From assembly GCA_003254885.1 (NCBI GenBank), contig QANT01008595.1, forward strand, positions 1-64,000: 64,000 nt of DNA, written 5' to 3'. Positions 1 through 10,010 of the stretch are shown piece after piece. The DNA is from Purshia tridentata. Taxonomy: Eukaryota; Streptophyta; Magnoliopsida; Rosales; Rosaceae. The number at the start of each line of letters is the position of its first letter. Position 1 is the stretch's first letter. The position numbers were made by a program, and so were the translations under genes. The notes under the pieces are model-generated. The model did no database searches and had not been told where the DNA came from. It saw only the letters and a program-made list of their open reading frames with translations.

Positions 1-112
1 TTGAATACTTATTTAATTCATGATTCAATATTGTAGTACAAATAAATTTAATATGTTATTTATGTAATTATTAATTATTGTAGTATTTTTTTAACATAAT
101 TTCTCTTCAACG

Positions 113-430
113 CGCATTATATTTACCTTATATCACATGTAACTTACAATATGGTTTAGTTCCTTTAATGTTTTTTTATAAATGTAGTAGATAATGTATT
201 AAAACATGCAACTTACAATATAGTTTGGTTCCTTTAATATTTTTTATAAATGTAGTAGATAATGTATTAAATAAGCATATGGTAAAGTTTCATTCAAAAT
301 TTCCATTGTTTAATAGCAATTTCCGTCGTTTTTGTNCGTTTTTGTCTAAACCCTAGCGAAATCGAAATTCGGTCGAAATTTCCGTCGAAATTTCCGTCGA
401 AATTTCCATCGAAATTTCCATCGAAATCGA
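113..430. repeat. Dispersed repeat copy with 12-bp tandem array
   Basis: This segment is the inverted counterpart of 38180-38415: both contain the same run of motifs, including a stretch reading TTTATAAATGTAGTAGATAA and a later TTTCATTCAAAA. Within this copy a segment of about 70 bp is duplicated head to tail (about 136-205 and 206-275). The distal end is a 12-bp tandem array (unit GTCGAAATTTCC, nearly five units, 372-427). An N at 336 marks an unresolved base. Nothing coding is visible in 1-899, and the GNFD repeat peptide that the array can encode on the minus strand is an artefact. The family is unknown; it is probably a decayed transposon. Confidence 0.6.
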
Positions 431-899
431 TATTACATTCCTTGCCTACATCACTCAAACTTTGAGGGTGGTTTAGCATCGCTACACATAAAAAATTATT
501 AAACTAGATTGCCACAAATTAAAAATTTGTGAGAATTCTCGTCGTCTTCTAGAAAGCAGCAAAATGAAGCTCAAATGATGCAACAAGTAGCAAAATGTTA
601 TAAAAAATAAAAATATTCCATACAGAGAACATTTTAGAGGAAAATTGACCGAATTAGGTTTGGGTTCTAAATTTCAACATTTCAATATTGTTTTTTTTTA
701 AGTGGCAATGTGTGAGGACGCTCAAAGGCGTGTAAGTGTAAAAACCCTTAAATAAAAACAAAGCGGCTAAGTAATCGAATGAGAACAAAAATACTTTGCT
801 TTGTGCTCACCGTACCGCGTAAAAGCCATTATGTAGTGGCCTTCTAAGAAACATCAGAAGCAATCACTCCACCAATTCTCATCTACTTTGATTTATTTG

Positions 900-907
900 T
901 ATATAAA
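900..907 (+). promoter_or_regulatory. TATA box of the CYSTM gene
   Basis: TATATAAA lies 80 bases upstream of the ATG at 988, a normal spacing for a plant core promoter with a short 5' leader. Confidence 0.55.
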
Positions 908-987
908 ACCCTCATCATGTACCCAGTAGATCATAAACCCAAACCCTTAATTCAGTAATATCTCTGATCCTAGCAGCTTGTGTTGAA

Positions 988-1221
988 ATGAATAAGATGA
1001 GTTCAAGTAGTGAGTCGGCAGTTGCATACCCTCCTCCAGCCGTTGGTTATGTGCAGCCTCCCCCACCTGTTGGATATCCCACAAGTGATTATGGGAACCA
1101 AGTCCATGCTCAAAATGCTGAACCTCATGTTTCTGTAGACACCAAATCCAAAGGTGATGGGTTTTGGAAGGGATGCTGTGCGGCCTTGTGTTGCTGCTGT
1201 CTCTTGGATGCATGCTTTTGA
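988..1221 (+). CDS. CYSTM-family cysteine-rich tail-anchored stress peptide
   Basis: A 77-residue protein with the two-part layout of plant CYSTM proteins. The N-terminal half is Pro/Tyr/Gly-rich and hydrophilic (YPPP, YVQPPPP and GYP motifs, residues 14-35). A short linker follows, then the signature C-terminal module GDGFWKGCCAALCCCCLLDACF (residues 56-77), with seven cysteines in a hydrophobic helix ending in a short acidic tail. Family members sit in the plasma membrane, dimerise, and are linked to abiotic stress and pathogen responses; that role is inherited from the family and not shown here. The start is the first in-frame ATG after the TATA box, and a second Met lies three codons later. 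The frame is uninterrupted, whereas many relatives have an intron before the Cys module. The Pro/Tyr/Gln repeat region is short for the family. Confidence 0.88.
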   Translation: MNKMSSSSESAVAYPPPAVGYVQPPPPVGYPTSDYGNQVHAQNAEPHVSVDTKSKGDGFWKGCCAALCCCCLLDACF

Positions 1222-1586
1222 CTTAAACTTTTCGTCAATATATATGTATATTGTCCAGGGAATCATATATAATCATATATAATATTTCAATACTTGTATT
1301 TCTATTTTACACACTGTTTTTATTCCTTTTTTGTATTTTTACGTTATTATATATATATTATCATTATGTGAGGAAGGGATGATGCCCATAGGTACGTACG
1401 GTTTGTATCCATTTCTTATCGATTCTATATTATAATTATTCTTCATGAAATAAACAGTAGTTATAGTAAAACACCTTCAGTTGTTGCATGTCACAGAAAA
1501 AACATTTTAACTTACAAATTAAATCATATATTTCACTCAAAAAAATGAAACATGAAAATTGATGGTGCTACATAAAGACATTATTC

Positions 1587-1900
1587 AAGAAGCCTCTTGA
1601 TACTGTTAGATGGATGTACAAAATAAAATTGAATACAAGTGGGGAAGTGAAAAGGTACAAGCTAGACAAAAGCTAGACTGGTTGTTGAAGGGTACAAGTA
1701 AAAGTATGCATGGGTTAGAATTTGCTCATGTGAGCCATTGGAAACAGTTTGTTTGCATTGGCAATAGCCAGCTCAAAGAGGATGTGGAAAGTACACACAA
1801 ATTGGTTGTGAGAATGAGATACTCAGCTTTCTTAAATGAATTTCTAAAGCAAGAAGATTATGTTGGCAACTATGTAAAAAAGCAGAAAAATTTTAATCCC
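1587..1900 (+). pseudogene. Ty1/copia reverse-transcriptase remnant, frameshifted
   Basis: The first frame reads KKPLDTVRWMYKIKLNTSGE followed by VKRYK, the hallmark start of the copia RT domain (RVT_2: W-V-Y-K-x-K, G-x-V-x-R-Y-K-A-R). After a frame change come FAHV, then a segment reading SLFALAIASSKRM in another frame, then KVHTNW, and finally SAFLNEFLKQEDYV. These correspond to the RT blocks FAPVARxETxR, LAIAxxxxW, xHQLDVxSAFLNGxLxEExYV. At least three frameshifts and stops make it dead. No LTRs, integrase or RNase H were recognised nearby. The 114-codon frame at 1610-1954 that overlaps it is an accident of the decay and not a gene. Confidence 0.8.
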
Positions 1901-2738
1901 GAGGTTCCTTCTTGTCTCTGTCACTCAGTATACACAGTGTGTTTCTTTTACTGATGTAAAATATACGTACATACCTTCAAGGTTCTGTGTCTTTTACAGA
2001 GAAGATTTGGATTAATCTTCCAGAGAATGATTTACAGCAAGTAGTGTTGGTATTTGCGGCTCAAATAACCAATTAGTGTAATATCAACTGAAGTTGTATA
2101 CAATAGTTCAGAGAAGATTCGGATTAATGATCAGCCTCACAAATTTACTTTTACCAAAGCACAATTCATCCCAATTCTGTAATATTACAAAATTGTTTTC
2201 CTTTTTTTAATCAAACTAGCAAATCAGAGTTAATAATCCTTTGGTTTAACTTTCCGAGCGATCAAAATGCGCTTAAAAAGTTTCTGAGCCAATTATTCTT
2301 AGTTTCTCAAAATTGTAATGGATGGTTATAATTTTCCAAAAAATATTTTCTTTCTATTATATAAATTGAGGGCTTTTATTTCTTCATCTCTCTTAATTAA
2401 TATCTCCCAACCATAAAGCTGCTAGTATCAATGGAAAAAAGAAAAGAAAGAAACGAGACTGGAAAATTGTGATTGTTACCAAACAATGTGTAACTTTTCC
2501 CCCTGCTATTAATCAATGAAATATTATAATTCTTTGATCTCGAAAATAAATGTGATTATTCTTTACAATAGTGAATAACCCAAAAAGCACTAAATAGGTG
2601 CGGACTCTGTCGGCAGGCTTAAGCCGGCGAAGGTGTCACTTGTCCAAGTCCCACAGCAATTGCAATTAATTAATGAACCTTCACCGATACAATTATACAA
2701 ACACGTACAATCTACCTGCCACATATTTAATTACCTAA
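1901..2738. other. Intergenic, no recognisable gene
   Basis: AT-rich spacer between the copia relic and the 3' end of the first GT47 gene. A motif AGAGAAGAT-TGGATTAAT occurs twice (about 1999 and 2113). No open frame with family features was seen. The last 100-150 bases are probably the 3' UTR of the minus-strand GT47 gene. Confidence 0.5.
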
Positions 2739-4253
2739 TTAATTATTTAATTTGTTGACATGGTTGGCCAATGAAAGAAGCGCCACGTCCACAGCGTCCC
2801 CAAACCCAATATCAGTCGCATTTGGGTGCGCGTAAGTGAGACTCGGGATCAAACCAATAAGCTTCTCCCGCATCATCTCCACCTTCTCGCTCCGAATCTT
2901 CATCAGCTCCTCTTCGATTCTCTTACTCGCCTCGCTTTTCTCGTCTATGTACACCGAGTACGCGCTTCTATTTTCAGGTAAAAACCACGCGTACTGCGTG
3001 TAAGCCGTGTGGGGTGAAAAGAAAACCGGTATGCAACCCGCCAGCACCGAGTCGAACGTCGACCGCCGAGTGAACGAGTCGCCGGGTGCCTGTAAGCAAA
3101 ACACGGACTCCGTCATCACTCGCAGCACCTCGCTCGGCTCGTGACACTTGCTGGCCCCGTGGGACCCGCAATTCAAGAGCATGCAGCGAGTCGACTCGCC
3201 GCATTGCCGTATGAACTCGTTCCGAATCGCCGCCTTCTCCAACCCCTTCCTGGGCCCGCCGATAAAGGAGAACAAGTGGGGTCGCTTCATCGTCCTCACC
3301 TTGTTCTGCCACGTCAGCATCTCCTGCCACGTGGACGGGTGGAAATAGGAAGGGTAGGGAATGCCGTGCTGGTTGGAGCCTTGCCAAGGGTGTCTCTCCA
3401 CGGTCAGCACCGACATGTTTTTGACAGCGGGTAAGTTGAGGAGGATATTGGCGCCGAAGTCGGGCCCACCGGGAGTTCTCATGAAATCCCATGCGGTCCT
3501 TCCCAGGCCCATAAAGTGGTCCTTACCGTTGCGCCTCTGCCACCAAGGCTGCGCCTGAATGAAGTCAACTAGTTCAACGGCCAGCTTGTCGCGGGTGGTT
3601 AGGTTGGGCTCGTGGAACATGCTGGAAGCGTGGAGGCCGCCGTAGAAGGGAACGTAGAAGAGGGAGGCACGTGCGGGGTCCCACGTGCGGCAGGGGTGGT
3701 TCTCGACGCGAGCGTGGAAGATCATCTCGGCGATGAACTGGTGGGTGGCGAACCAGGAGGCGGTGGTGGGGCCCATGGTGGAGAGTGACTGGCCGAGGCC
3801 GTGATTGGCGACGTGGGGACACATGTTGGTGTAGACGTTGAGGTTGTGGCAGTGGGTAAGGAGTGCGAGGTTGAATTGGGGCGGCAAGGGGTATACGTAG
3901 ACTGACACGGTGGTTGGGTCATGGCACGTGGGAAGTATGAATGGCGATTTAGTGGTGGTGGTATTTTGAATAAGATGTGGGTGTTGTGCATTTTGCTGTA
4001 CATCAACATTGTTTGTGGTTGTGGTTGTGGTTGTGGTTGTGGTTTTGGGTGGGAACCAAAAGAGGAGAAGAAGAAGCCAAGCAGAGAGAAAGAGAAAAAC
4101 GAAGGCAGCGAACCTGAGTTGGGGATTGTTGAAGAGGGTGAGCATCAAGTGGGTTTCTTTGTTTTTGGAGTAATAGTATAGTTTCTCTTTCTTCGTCCAT
4201 TGCTCATCTGAGTCATCACTATTACTCGGAGATGTTTGCTTTCGAGAAAACAT
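2739..4253 (-). CDS. MUR3-like xyloglucan glycosyltransferase (GT47), array copy A
   Basis: An intronless gene for a 504-residue type II Golgi membrane protein of the exostosin/GT47 family. The start chosen is the ATG at 4253 (MFSRKQTSPS), because copies B and C begin with the same segment; the frame runs a little further upstream only through a TTG. A cytosolic tail of about 47 residues precedes one membrane helix (about 48-67, ending FWFPP), a Thr-rich stalk (10 Thr in a row) and a catalytic domain from about residue 105. Family motifs are GLGRTAWDFMR, NMSVLTVERHPW, GIPYPSYFHPST, FIGGPRKG, SVFCLQAPGDSFTRRSTFDS and LAGCIPVFF. MUR3/KATAMARI1 relatives add galactose, or in sister clades galacturonate or arabinose, from nucleotide sugar to xylosyl residues of xyloglucan. 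The acceptor site cannot be assigned from sequence. The GC-rich coding region contrasts with AT-rich flanks. Confidence 0.9.
   Translation of the reverse strand: MFSRKQTSPSNSDDSDEQWTKKEKLYYYSKNKETHLMLTLFNNPQLRFAAFVFLFLSAWLLLLLFWFPPKTTTTTTTTTTNNVDVQQNAQHPHLIQNTTTTKSPFILPTCHDPTTVSVYVYPLPPQFNLALLTHCHNLNVYTNMCPHVANHGLGQSLSTMGPTTASWFATHQFIAEMIFHARVENHPCRTWDPARASLFYVPFYGGLHASSMFHEPNLTTRDKLAVELVDFIQAQPWWQRRNGKDHFMGLGRTAWDFMRTPGGPDFGANILLNLPAVKNMSVLTVERHPWQGSNQHGIPYPSYFHPSTWQEMLTWQNKVRTMKRPHLFSFIGGPRKGLEKAAIRNEFIRQCGESTRCMLLNCGSHGASKCHEPSEVLRVMTESVFCLQAPGDSFTRRSTFDSVLAGCIPVFFSPHTAYTQYAWFLPENRSAYSVYIDEKSEASKRIEEELMKIRSEKVEMMREKLIGLIPSLTYAHPNATDIGFGDAVDVALLSLANHVNKLNN
4015..4044. repeat. Hexanucleotide GTGGTT microsatellite inside GT47 copy A
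   Basis: Five perfect GTGGTT units on the plus strand, read on the coding strand as alternating ACC/ACA codons, give the pure Thr tract in the stalk just after the membrane helix. Copies B and C lack it, so the tract arose by slippage after duplication and is likely to be length-polymorphic. Confidence 0.85.
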
Positions 4254-6667
4254 CAAGAAGAAGACGAACAAGGAAGAAGATCAACAATTGGTGACTTGGT
4301 GTGACTGTTGAGAGAGACTTGAATGCAGTGCAGGACTTACTTTCTTCGCTGCTCTTTTTCTCAGAAAGAAATTAAAGAAAAAAAGCATAACAACTGTAAC
4401 TTGGTGAGAAATTAATCACGAAATTAGAAAGAAAGGTCAAGTGGGGACGACGGACATGAAATTTCTATATATAATCTTCTATTTGTAAAGAGGCCAGACA
4501 CCGGTGTTTTTGTTGCGTACACCGCAAATTTTGGCACTGTTGAATTTTATATATAGACAATTTTGGCCTTCCAAGTCGTAGTGGCAGGACTAGACTTTCA
4601 CTAATTAACTAGCTAACTAAAGAGTACTTACCTTGTAAATTTCATTTTATAAATTAAACATTCAATTTTTTAGCAAAACATTTGTGGACTTTGATTTTTA
4701 GAAACTAATTATGCTTAGTAAGTATTTTTGAAAGCTATATATTTTATTTTGGAATATTTCAAATTGTATCAAGCGTTTGGATGTAAATTTAAAAAACCAA
4801 CAAAATTTTAAAATTTAAGGTTTGAAAAACATCTAACCAAAACGATGTTTTGAATAACCCAATAGATTTTTGAGCATTTTAAAATTAAAGATGCCATGGG
4901 TAATAAGGTAGGGAGATTTGTGGGATAGCATAACTTAATTTGTGTAGGTGACTTTAGCTATTTACCATACTTGTATATACGTGGGTAAAGTTGAATTTCT
5001 ATATAATTTTTTGGTATGATAAATTATTATTATCATAAAGTTGATCCTAAATTTAGAATTCTAACATGGTATCAGAGTTAATGGTTCATATTTTTTAATA
5101 TTAATTAATTAGGCTTAACTAATTCTTGTGACTTGATGTATCCTAAAATTGGTTTGGTATGCTCAATGGCATTGGGACTCTCATTTAGTAGAGTTTGGTA
5201 ATGTAGCATTGGGCGCAATTCTAACGTTGAAAGGGGTGTTAAATATCTCACATTACAGAATATAATTGAGTTGTGCACTATATAATCTTTAGTCAATCAT
5301 CTCTTTATAAGTCGGTTTTTGAGAATGAATTAGGGCTATGAGTTTAACACATTCATTTTATAATTGGTCCATGAGGATTTAACACATTTTATATCGAAAT
5401 GGAAACTAAAAATGTTTATAGGACGGTAGGACATGCAAGAAACTTTTTATTAAATAGCTTTTTGTTGTATAAGGTTAAATTCGTCCTAGCAAATATAAAT
5501 TTTTTTAAAATGTTCTATGAGGCATTGAGGCAATATAAGAATCTAAGGAGTGGCCATAACAAAGGTGACCATGCCAATAATTAAAAAATTTAAAACCCAC
5601 CAACTTGAATGAGACAAAAGAGGAGGACTTGAAAGCACATGCATACGTCCACGTGTACTAATCTTAGAGAGCAGTTAAACCCAATTAAACGTGTAGCGAC
5701 AAGTAAATAACTTGTCGAGCTAAAAAAAATGGAGAATGTAAAAGGGATATATTTTCTTTATTCACTTTCTTTTAAAAAAGCGAGTTAGTTCGTGGAACAT
5801 GTTGTGCAAGGTGTCGTCCGGTCATTGATTGGGGAATAATTGGAAGAAGAATGAATGACATTTTTGTCTTTGTAATATCAATTTTATTCAATACAAAGAC
5901 ATTATCATATAAACACATTAAACAAAACATAGTATTCCCATAACAGGCTGTCTGGTAGCTTGAATGGGCAATTAATATTATTGTTTATGAACTGCTAGTA
6001 TTTTGACCAGAATACCCTTGATTCCTTGAACTAGTGTTGCAAGTCTGCTAATTAAGAATAATCAGTTTTATTTGGTTCTTTAAGGTGAAATAGAGGCAGA
6101 TGTAACATATGATAGACCACATTTAATTTCAGATCAACGGTTCACATCTTCTCATCGGGTCCACATTTGGTTTTACAAATATATAATACACTGCCCATGT
6201 TTCGACTAGGGGCAGGTTGATGGCCAAATTCGAGATCGGCCCCATTTTTAAGAAATGGGCCAGCACGGCCCAATATTATAAGCCACACTTGGGCCAGTTT
6301 GTTTCTGCAAAGAGTAGGCTTGACCCAAGCTCAGCCCAAACTCGGTCCTACCTAGATTCTTTTTTTTTTTTTGGGTGAAATTTGTCGTACCTAGATTCCA
6401 CCCTAAAGCCAAATAATTAAAAAACATGGGACTTTAGGAATGTTGGCATTTAGTCTTAAAATGAGGATAGTCTCTCTTCTGCATAGAGAAAAATGCGGAA
6501 CGAAAACGGATCTCTCACATTAACAGATGGGCCCCCCCTAACACATTCCTCTCTGCTTCTCTTTTTTTTTCTTTTTTTCCACTTTTCTTGTTCCGTACTA
6601 GAAAAGTTTTCGTCTTGTTAATTAGATAATTATCCAATATATACATAGTTAGTATCTAATTAGTTAT
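4254..6667. other. Intergenic between GT47 copies A and B, with possible TRIM relic
   Basis: 2.4 kb of AT-rich DNA without a credible gene. At 5064-5076 the string TAACA-TGGTATCAGAG resembles an LTR end followed by a primer-binding site for initiator tRNA-Met. At 5229-5250 a purine run GAAAGGGG is followed by TGTTAAATATC, resembling a polypurine tract plus an LTR start. The two lie about 170 bases apart, the scale of a terminal-repeat retrotransposon in miniature, but I could not align matching LTR bodies. A poly-T run lies at 6360-6372. A 61-codon frame at 5399-5584 has no family features and is not called. Confidence 0.35.
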
Positions 6668-8167
6668 TTATTCATTTATTTTGTTGACTAGGTTGGCCAA
6701 TGATACAAGTGCAACATCAACAGCATCCCGAAACCCAAAATTGGTTGCATTGGGGTGGGAATAAGTGAGAGTTGGGATCAAATCTATAAGCTTTTTACGC
6801 ATCATCTTAACCTTTGCACTCGAAATCTTCATCAGCTCCTCTTCTATTCTTTTACTTGCATTGCTTTTCTCATCTATGTACACTGAGTACGTGCTTCTAT
6901 CCTCAGGTAAATACCATGCATACTGGGTGTAAGCCGTTTGGGCCGAAAAGAAAACCGGTATGCAACCCGCAAGCACCGAGTCAAACGTCGACCGCCGAGT
7001 GGCCGAGTCACCGGGTGCTTGTAAGCAAAACCGGGACCGAGTCATCACCCTCATCACCTCTCTAGGCCGGAAGCACTTCCCTTTCCCTTTAGACTCGGCA
7101 CAATTTAAAAGCACGCAACGAGTGGACTCACCGCATTGTCTTATGAACTCGTTCCTGATAACCACTTTATTCTTTCTAGGCGCACCAACGAAACAAAACA
7201 AGTGGGGTCGCTTCGATTTTCTCATCTTTTTCTGCCACGTCACCATCTCCTGCCGCGTGGAGGGGTGAAAATAGGAAGGGTAGGGTATGCCATGCTGGTA
7301 GGACATCGATGGATGTCGTTCTATGATCAGCACCGACATGTTCTTCACCGCCGGTAGTTTGAGGAGGTCGTTGGGTCTGTGAACGTCGGCGGAGGAGTCG
7401 TTGTTTAGAATTCCCATGAAATCCCATACGACGGTCCCCAGGGCCATAAAATGGTCCTTACCATTGCGCCTCTGCCACGTAGGCTGGCCCCGAACATACT
7501 CAGCCAAGCCGACCGCGAGCTGGTTGCGAACCGTGGCGTTGGCTTCGTAGTACGTTTTGAAAGAGTACAAGCCGCCGTAGAAGGGTACGTAGAAGAGGGA
7601 GGCACGTGTGGGGTCCCACGTGCGGCAGGGGTGGTTGGACAGACGAGCGTGGAAGATGATCTCCGCCGCGAACTGGTTGGTGTAGAACCAGCTGGTGGCG
7701 CTGGGAAGTAGCGGCTGGCCGAGTCCAGAATTCGCCACGTGGGAACACATGTTGATGCGCATACTTAGGTTGTTGCACTGGTCGAGGAGTCCGAGGTTGA
7801 ATTGTGGCGGCAGAGTGTAGACGAAGACTGACATGCTTGGCTCGCACGTGGGGACTGTGAATGGTGATTTTGCGGTAGGGGTAATGTTGTTGATTTGAGA
7901 TTTATGATCAAGAGACATGGGGACTACTATAGCGTGGTGTAGCTGTTGCTCTTGTACGACGTCGTTTTTGGATGTGAGTGGGAACCAGAAGATGACTAGA
8001 ATAAGCCAACAGAGGACAAGGGAGACAGAAAGGAGAGCACCGCACCTGATGATGAAGGGAATGTTGAGCTGGGTCATGGAGTGTAATATTTCATTATGCT
8101 TTGGGTAATATTTTAATTTCTCACTCTCCATCTCTGGAGTTGGGGGTGTTTGCTTTCTGGAAAACAT
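6668..8167 (-). CDS. MUR3-like xyloglucan glycosyltransferase (GT47), array copy B
   Basis: An intronless gene for a 499-residue type II membrane glycosyltransferase, the middle full-length member of the array. The ATG at 8167 gives MFSRKQTPPTP, matching copy A. The membrane helix is at about residues 41-64 (ending VIFWFPLT) and is followed by a stalk without the Thr tract. The GT47 core is complete: NMSVLIIERHP, HGIPYPSYFHPST, CFVGAPRKN, RFCLQAPGDSATRRSTFDSV, LAGCIPVFFSAQTAYTQYAW and a conserved C-terminal segment LTYSHPNATNFGFRDAVDVA. It differs from A and C in GTVVWDFM and in the Ala within GDSATRR, where A and C have Phe; this is a candidate specificity change. The expected role is decoration of xyloglucan side chains in the Golgi lumen. 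Neighbours on both sides are homologues on the same strand, so the array grew by unequal crossing-over. Confidence 0.9.
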   Translation of the reverse strand: MFSRKQTPPTPEMESEKLKYYPKHNEILHSMTQLNIPFIIRCGALLSVSLVLCWLILVIFWFPLTSKNDVVQEQQLHHAIVVPMSLDHKSQINNITPTAKSPFTVPTCEPSMSVFVYTLPPQFNLGLLDQCNNLSMRINMCSHVANSGLGQPLLPSATSWFYTNQFAAEIIFHARLSNHPCRTWDPTRASLFYVPFYGGLYSFKTYYEANATVRNQLAVGLAEYVRGQPTWQRRNGKDHFMALGTVVWDFMGILNNDSSADVHRPNDLLKLPAVKNMSVLIIERHPSMSYQHGIPYPSYFHPSTRQEMVTWQKKMRKSKRPHLFCFVGAPRKNKVVIRNEFIRQCGESTRCVLLNCAESKGKGKCFRPREVMRVMTRSRFCLQAPGDSATRRSTFDSVLAGCIPVFFSAQTAYTQYAWYLPEDRSTYSVYIDEKSNASKRIEEELMKISSAKVKMMRKKLIDLIPTLTYSHPNATNFGFRDAVDVALVSLANLVNKINE

Positions 8168-9809
8168 GAAGATCGAACAAGAAGAAGATCGAAGAGATTT
8201 GACAGAAGAAAATGGTTAATTTTGGTGGTGATCTCAAAACTAATAAACGAGGAGTGACATGATCTATTGTTCTAGTGCATGTAGGAGGCCAGTCACATAC
8301 ATAATTCTTTTGTGTTTTTTCTTTTGCTGCAGTACTGAATTTTGGTTAGGAAAGAAAAGAGTTGATAATTAAGCTTTTTGATTATGTTTTTTTGTTTCAC
8401 ACTTTTCTGTGGTGTGCACAGCCAATCTTCGTAGTATTTGAATATAATTATGTAGACAATTGTTCTCTTCTTTGTAAAAAGCATCAAGTATATGATCTGG
8501 CCTAGTCCATAATAACGACATGATCTAGATTGATTTTTCTTTGGTACTGATCTAGATTGATTTTTACTAGAGTGCTGTTTGTTCTTTTCGATCTTTTTAA
8601 AGGAAACATGCATTAATTCACTTGTGTTCATAAATTTTTTTTCCTAAGAGATTTCTACTTATGTCTTTGTAATTATTTTTCTTAAGTTCTTCCAAAACAT
8701 TTTAGGATTTTGATTTCAGAGCTTATGTGTTCTTTTAAGAAAATATTTTTCTATTCTATTAAATTACACTTTTTGTTGCTATTACTTTACATTTTATTTT
8801 AAACTTTTTAATTCAATATATTAGTCTTTTGATGTTCTATCATTTGTTGATTAAATTGCATTCTTATAGAATTTTAGTTGGCAAGGGACACTATATATAT
8901 ATTGGGGTTTTTAAGATTAATCAAGCAATCTCTCATTCTAGCTTTATATATATACACACACATAAATAATTCATTTGGACATTTCAAAATTTATGAATAA
9001 CAGTTGTTGATAAAAAAAAAATTAAATGAGGAAAGGTACATAAGTAAAATTAATAAATCGGTATGAAGCACAAAATTCAAGCTTATAGAGTCTCATTCAC
9101 CCTAAATTCAATTGTAACAATCATTGTTGTTGTTAGTATTGTCGGACAGTAGCATCTATTATTGATATTGCCTAACAATGACAATGATTCTGAGTGACAA
9201 AAGAAAAAATTAAAAAGAGTGTTATTTGCACACTCATTTTCCTCTCATTACATACTCTTTCTCACCTTACAACCCTTTTTCTTTTCTTTTTTTCTAATTT
9301 TTCAAAACACACAACTCTCAAAATATTTAAAATACCCTCATCTAAACACACAAGGAAAAAAAAACTCAACTAGCCCATCTTCACCCCCCCATTGCCGACC
9401 CCATCCCCAATATTGCTGACTCTAGCCACTGTCTCTGGCCGACCTCCCTTCCTTGATCTCCTTCACTCTATCTTCGTTTCTCTCTCTTTCCCTATCTCTT
9501 CTATCTCCCTCTCTGTCTTTCCCTCTCTTTTCTCTCTACTTTTTCTCTGCTCACTACGTACCACACTCTCTCTCCGATCAGATGCATGGGTTGGGGGCTG
9601 GGGCTGGGCGGGTACACATAATACTTGCAAATGTTACACATAATATGAAGCTAGCTACCACAAATATCTCGAAGAATTCAGTCTTGGATAATTCTTCTAC
9701 ATTATTGGTATCAAGATTTTGCAATATCGATCAAACCAATACTTGAGCCATCACTAGAAAAATTGCTCCTTCTTCAACCTAACTGGTAGATGATCATTTG
9801 GCCACGGTA
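8168..9809. other. Intergenic between GT47 copy B and its truncated relative
   Basis: AT-rich spacer. At about 9128-9165 there is a segment (GTATTGTCGGACAGTAGC) that resembles the reverse complement of the 31-bp palindromic unit at 39958-40080. A pyrimidine-rich tract (C/T low complexity) fills about 9363-9565. No gene was recognised; open frames here are made of low-complexity Ser/Leu/Phe and are not supported. Confidence 0.45.
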
Positions 9810-10010
9810 AAGTTGTTGATGATCATGTGGTGGCGTTGTTATTGGACGACGTCGTAAAGAAGCCAAGCAAAAACTGATAGGAAGACAAAAAGGAAAGCAC
9901 CGCACCTGATGAAGCGAAATATTTCTCTGTTTGTTGGGTAATTATAGATTGTCTTCTCTTTCTCATCTTCGCCCATTGTTGGAGGTGTTTGATTTTTGGG
10001 AAAAAAATGA
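9810..10010 (-). pseudogene. Truncated GT47 remnant (5' end only)
   Basis: On the minus strand the translation FFPKNQTPP ... NYPTNREI ... FIRCGAFLFVFLS ... AWLLYDVVQ aligns with residues 1-72 of copy B (MFSRKQTPP ... YYPKHNEI ... FIIRCGALLSVSL ... CWLILVIFWFPLTSKNDVVQ). The initiator ATG of copy B is ATT here (at 10008). About eleven codons covering the end of the membrane helix are deleted, and homology stops shortly after DVVQ at an in-frame TAA. The rest of the gene (more than 1.2 kb) is missing. It sits between full copies B and C on the same strand, so it is the stump of a fourth array member. Confidence 0.8.

Noticed and set aside
294-479. Minus-strand peptide with repeated GNFD units
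   Set aside because: It is encoded by a 12-bp non-coding tandem array and spans an N; there is no gene context.
1610-1954. 114-codon plus-strand open frame
   Set aside because: It overlaps frameshifted copia RT blocks; its own translation matches nothing and its start lies inside the WMYKIK motif of another frame.
2974-3822. Long Arg/Pro/His-rich frames opposite or overlapping the GT47 genes
   Set aside because: They are shadow frames caused by the GC-rich codon usage of the real genes; the same shadows recur at 6.8-7.8 kb and 12.3-13.2 kb.
4254-4271. N-terminal extension of GT47 copy A (and likewise 13514-13543 for copy C)
   Set aside because: The extensions begin with TTG, not ATG; the ATGs at 4253 and 13513 align with the start of copy B.
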